Positions 21,001 to 23,998 of a stretch of DNA of 23,998 nt are shown here, piece by piece (the first letter of the stretch is position 1; each line of letters opens with the position of its first letter). The DNA lies in assembly GCA_016987375.1 (NCBI GenBank), contig PJRA01000506.1, positions 958,991-982,988 on the forward strand, given 5' to 3'. The notes beneath the pieces were generated by a model. It saw only the letters and a program-made list of their open reading frames with translations, was not told the origin of the DNA and ran no database searches. Source of the stretch: Brachionus koreanus (taxonomy: Eukaryota > Rotifera > Eurotatoria > Ploima > Brachionidae). The position numbers were made by a program, and so were the translations under genes.

Positions 21001-22989
21001 AATTAGAAATATAAAAAAAATCTCTATTCCATCTTTTTATCGATGTAACAGATCATGGACTTTTATTATAATATAGCCGGAAAATAATTTTTTTTTCTGA
21101 AATAAAATTTTTCACCATTAGTAAATCTTATTAAAATATTGTCTTTATTTATATTTTTGAAATTATCTAATGTAATATAGGACTATTTGATTTGATTTAT
21201 TTTTAAATTATTTTCCGGAAATTTGATAATACTGCGTTTAAAATTCACTAAAATTAACATTTTTGATGCATCGTATTACCTCATTCGATTATCCTGCTTC
21301 ACAAGCTAAGATACGCTTTTGGATCATGCACAAAAGCACATCTCGTCCATGCCATAAAATTTTTTTAATTTTGAACGCATGGTCTAATAGCCTAAGTATT
21401 TGGTGTAGCGCCAAAAAATAAAGAAAAAAATAATAGAAAATATGATTATAATTAATTCGATTTTTTTATTAAATAAGATTGGAGTTCTGGTGTGGCATTA
21501 TTCTAGGGAAATTTAAGTTTAAAAAAATAATTTATTTAGATTTAGAATTTATATAAAAAAAACACTAATTAACTGATTTTTTTGTTTTTGTTTTCGATTA
21601 AAAATTTTTAAATTCAACATAACCAAATAAAGGAATTCGATATCCGGAATTTAAAATGCAAATTTGAATTTTTTTACCATAAGAAATCATTAGGCTAAAA
21701 AAAATTATAAATACAAAGATTTTAAAAGTTCAATATACTTTTTTTGCACCTTTTTAACTTAAAATATTTTTTCTTATGTTAAAAAGAAACAAAAAATAAA
21801 ACACCGATACGATTAATATTATTGATTTGGTTTTCTAAATAAAATGAAAGTACATTTTACGTCAAAATATGTTGCACTTTGTCGCAGTATTTATTGTATA
21901 TTGTTTTACTAAATTTTGAATTATCAAAAAAAGTAAAAATTTCTGTTCGATTTGCATTTGGATGTCACAATAGCAAGGAATTTTTCAATTTTTATTTCAT
22001 TAAATCAAAGTTTTTCGGGTTAATTATGTTATCAGTATGGAAAATTTCATTTATCATAATTTTATTAAATTTTTTCTTCAATATAATGATTATTTTTTTA
22101 TTAATATTTTAGAGTTTTCTGGTATTAGCTTTCCAAATAATCAATATTTAAATTTACAAAAGGCAATTATTTTTTGGTTTTGTTTATTTAGAGTGTTTGA
22201 ATTAAAATTTTGATTCTAGAAGAAATCAATAACTTAAAAAATATAGTTCTATTTACATTTTAAAATAAAACAATTTTAAAAGCAACTGTTTTTTGAAACT
22301 TTCAAAATTCAAAAAATTCTGATTAATATTGCCAATTGAACCACAATTGTGATTCATCAAAACTCTGTATTAACTAACTAGAATCAAAAATCTAAATGCA
22401 AAATTATTTTTTTTTCGAAACAAGAGGTTTCAGTAACTTATTTCGTTAATTTGTTGAAATATTTTCAATTTTATATAAAAATTTTTAAATTTTTTTATAA
22501 TATAATTGGAATCAGACGCTTTAATTGTTGCCTATGGAATGGTTTTTTCAAAATTTTATCTAGGAAATTCTTGATATTATATGTTTTTGTATTTAAGAGT
22601 TGAAATAAAGTTTTTTGTTATCTCAAATTTGTTAGGAATTACCAAGTCTAATATTTATCGAATGAAACATAAAATAAAAATTAAAATAAAAGGACATATT
22701 AAAGTTAAATGCTTAAATTCTGCAATCGAAAATATATTCGCATCAACGACTCAAATTCTTTATTTCCTTTTTTGTTTTAATTTCATTTAATATTGAAATG
22801 ATTGATTAGTATTAAAATAATAGAGAGAGTTTAAAAATTTTGCATTTTTTTAATTTTTTTAATTTATCAATAAAAAAAACAATAATTAGCTAATCTTCAA
22901 AATACAAGCCATTATGCTCTATAGTTTTTGGTTTTTGGCTGTATATGCGAAAATTTTGAAAGCTTGATTCCTCATTTCTTGTACCATTC
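18021..22989. other. Long intergenic region upstream of the receptor
   Basis: Contains the receptor 5' flank and then nearly 5 kb without a supportable gene. Open frames at 21879-22112 and 22581-22790 (+) are low-complexity Ile/Phe/Lys/Asn translations of AT-rich DNA and are not believed. Local structures are an inverted repeat at 21077-21218, a TATA/initiator-like pair with a small hairpin at 20081-20153, and a less AT-rich patch at 21268-21415 of unknown origin. Confidence 0.6.
21077..21218. repeat. 14-bp perfect inverted repeat, possible short MITE
   Basis: ccggaaaataattt at 21077-21090 is the exact inverse of aaattattttccgg at 21205-21218, enclosing about 114 bp with no coding potential. 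The GC-containing ends make chance pairing less likely than for pure AT palindromes nearby. No clear target duplication. Confidence 0.4.
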
Positions 22990-23036
22990 AAGATTTATTG
23001 AGCCAAAAACCGATGGCACCCATCATATAATTTGTT

Positions 23037-23128
23037 CTGGTTATTAAAATACCGCCCTCTAAGAAAAAGAGTTATTAAGCGAAAAATACGATAACCAAAA
23101 GGAGAAAGATCTGTGTTATAACAGGTGG
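23037..23128. repeat. Dispersed repeat copy 2 (see 14352-14434)
   Basis: Diverged direct copy of the repeat in receptor intron 2. It lies 3' of the mariner remnant on that element's strand, so it may be part of the mariner 3' region or an independent repeat. Confidence 0.4.
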
Positions 23129-23357
23129 TGCATTATTAGTTACATAAAATTCAAACCCTAATTACTTAGAAATGGTATTAGCCAAATCAAAAAAATTGTC
23201 TTTTCATTTAATACTTATTTTATTATCTGTTAAAAATTATTTCTTGTACAGAGACAACACACTGTTATCAGCTTTAGATCTCAATTTTGTCTCAACAACC
23301 AACTTCAGTGATTGTAAAAAGTTTGAATCATTTTTTTTTTAAAAGTGATTCAATGCG
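23129..23357. other. Non-coding flank 3' of the mariner remnant
   Basis: Presumed 3' part of the mariner element plus AT-rich DNA; its terminal inverted repeat was not located. Confidence 0.35.
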
Positions 23358-23842
23358 TCAAATCAATTGTTGTTCTGTTGTTGCTTCCCAGTCTCCTTCA
23401 TAGACATTCTGTGCCAAGATATCCCTAAAGTTCTCTATTGGTCTTGCCTGTGGACCATTTGGACGATTAATGTCTTTTGGTACAAAATAAACCATTACAT
23501 CCATCAAAGAAATTGTCTCAGCAGATCCATGAGCACTTGCTAGACCAGACCAAAACAAATAATTAGAGTCGCTGTGAAACTTATCGATGAATGGTAGAAG
23601 TAGTTTTTCCAAGCATTCTTTAATATAAACCATTGAATTTAAAGCAGTAGATTTGGACGAGCGACAAAAAAAGGCTTTGACATTCGGCGCTCAGAAATTG
23701 CTATCCACATAAAAAATTTTTTTGTAAACTTTTCCAGCAAAACGAATATTTTCTGGACTTTTTTCTTTTGCACCAGTATAATACCCATCATTTCATTACC
23801 AGCAAAGCAAAATATTTTTCATCATCCAAAAATACGATGTAA
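23358..23842 (-). pseudogene. Tc1/mariner-type transposase remnant
   Basis: Read on the minus strand in several frames: VFLDDEKYF (first catalytic Asp, near 23835-23809), SPENIRFAGKVYKK, MWIAISERRMSKPFFVARPN, then the open stretch 23633-23358 with VYIKECLEKLLLPFID, FWSGLASAHGSAE, VYFVPKDINRPNGPQARPIE and VYEGDWEATTEQQL. These are the ordered blocks of a DDE transposase. The second catalytic Asp (usual FWPDLASAH) is Gly here, and Trp is lost in NFRD (usual DFW). At least two frameshifts and an in-frame stop lie between blocks. The N-terminal helix-turn-helix part is missing, being cut off at the tRNA-like sequence. The element is inactive. Confidence 0.85.
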
Positions 23843-23916
23843 GCCCGTATAGCCGAGCGGTTTGTGTGTTAGTCTTGCAAGCAGAGGATCGAGGGTTCAA
23901 AACCCGCTGAGGGTGG
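23843..23916 (+). repeat. tRNA-derived sequence (SINE head or tRNA pseudogene)
   Basis: A perfect polymerase III A box, tagccgagcgg (23850-23860), and a near-perfect B box, ggttcaaaacc (23894-23904; one mismatch), are spaced as in a tRNA. A loop cttgcaa at 23874-23880 would carry anticodon TGC (Ala). The acceptor ends (gcccgta against gagggtgg) do not pair properly, and the anticodon and T stems have mismatches, so it is not a functional tRNA. The following bases to 23998 (including ggggcgcatgtttaaac) may be the body of a SINE. It directly abuts the mariner transposase at the point where its reading stops. Confidence 0.6.
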
Positions 23917-23998
23917 AAAAATCTTCAAAATATCTCTGCAATACGGGGCGCATGTTTAAACTCCTTTCATCAAAAAATGGGTGATCGGTTTCGACTGG

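Noticed and set aside
21879..22790. Small plus-strand open frames 21879-22112 and 22581-22790
   Set aside because: Low-complexity translations of AT-rich DNA, with no start context, splice partners or recognisable motif.
23843..23916. Functional tRNA-Ala(TGC)
   Set aside because: Acceptor stem does not pair and two other stems have mismatches; only the pol III boxes are good.
1..23998. Bacterial features (operons, CRISPR, ribosome binding sites)
   Set aside because: Spliced animal genes throughout; no regularly spaced direct repeats found.

Overview
The window looks like animal nuclear DNA: very AT-rich, with split genes whose introns are mostly 45-56 bp GT...AG, long T/A runs, and old DNA transposons and LINE fragments. 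A group I-type metabotropic glutamate receptor proves a metazoan. The AT bias plus tiny introns fits a rotifer (Brachionus-like) best, but that is inference and no species-diagnostic marker is present.

Layout. 1-2581 (+): 3' part of a gene for a mucin-stalked, Cys-rich/EGF-like, single-pass membrane protein (seven exons seen, 5' end outside the window). 3908-4347 (+): a two-exon gene for a 127-residue single-pass membrane protein. 5295-5925 (+): dead non-LTR reverse transcriptase. 7268-8434 (+): a three-exon gene for an Asn/Ser-rich, RGG-box protein. 10057-18020 (-): a complete six-exon receptor gene of 1340 codons; its large introns 2 and 5 hold piggyBac-like remnants and a fold-back element. 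18021-22860: long intergenic DNA without a supportable gene. 22990-23998: dead Tc1/mariner transposase next to a tRNA-derived sequence.

The main discovery candidate is the receptor. Manual splicing gives a receptor with signal peptide, bilobed glutamate-binding domain, nine-Cys domain, 7TM domain and a tail of about 295 residues, with all nine canonical glutamate-contact residues kept. In the middle of the ligand-binding domain, straight after the Cys equivalent to the second Cys of the mGluR1 C378-C394 loop, sits a C-type lectin-like domain of about 170 residues. One uninterrupted exon encodes both the lectin domain and the following receptor segment with the ligand-contact Lys, so this is not a gene-model fusion of neighbours. 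Two AG acceptors just after the lectin domain have the same phase as the exon's own acceptor, so alternative splicing could in principle remove the lectin domain and restore a conventional receptor.

The other genes have no evident functional link to the receptor. Both the first gene and the receptor carry, in an intron, the same TTAA-flanked transposon terminus, in opposite orientations.
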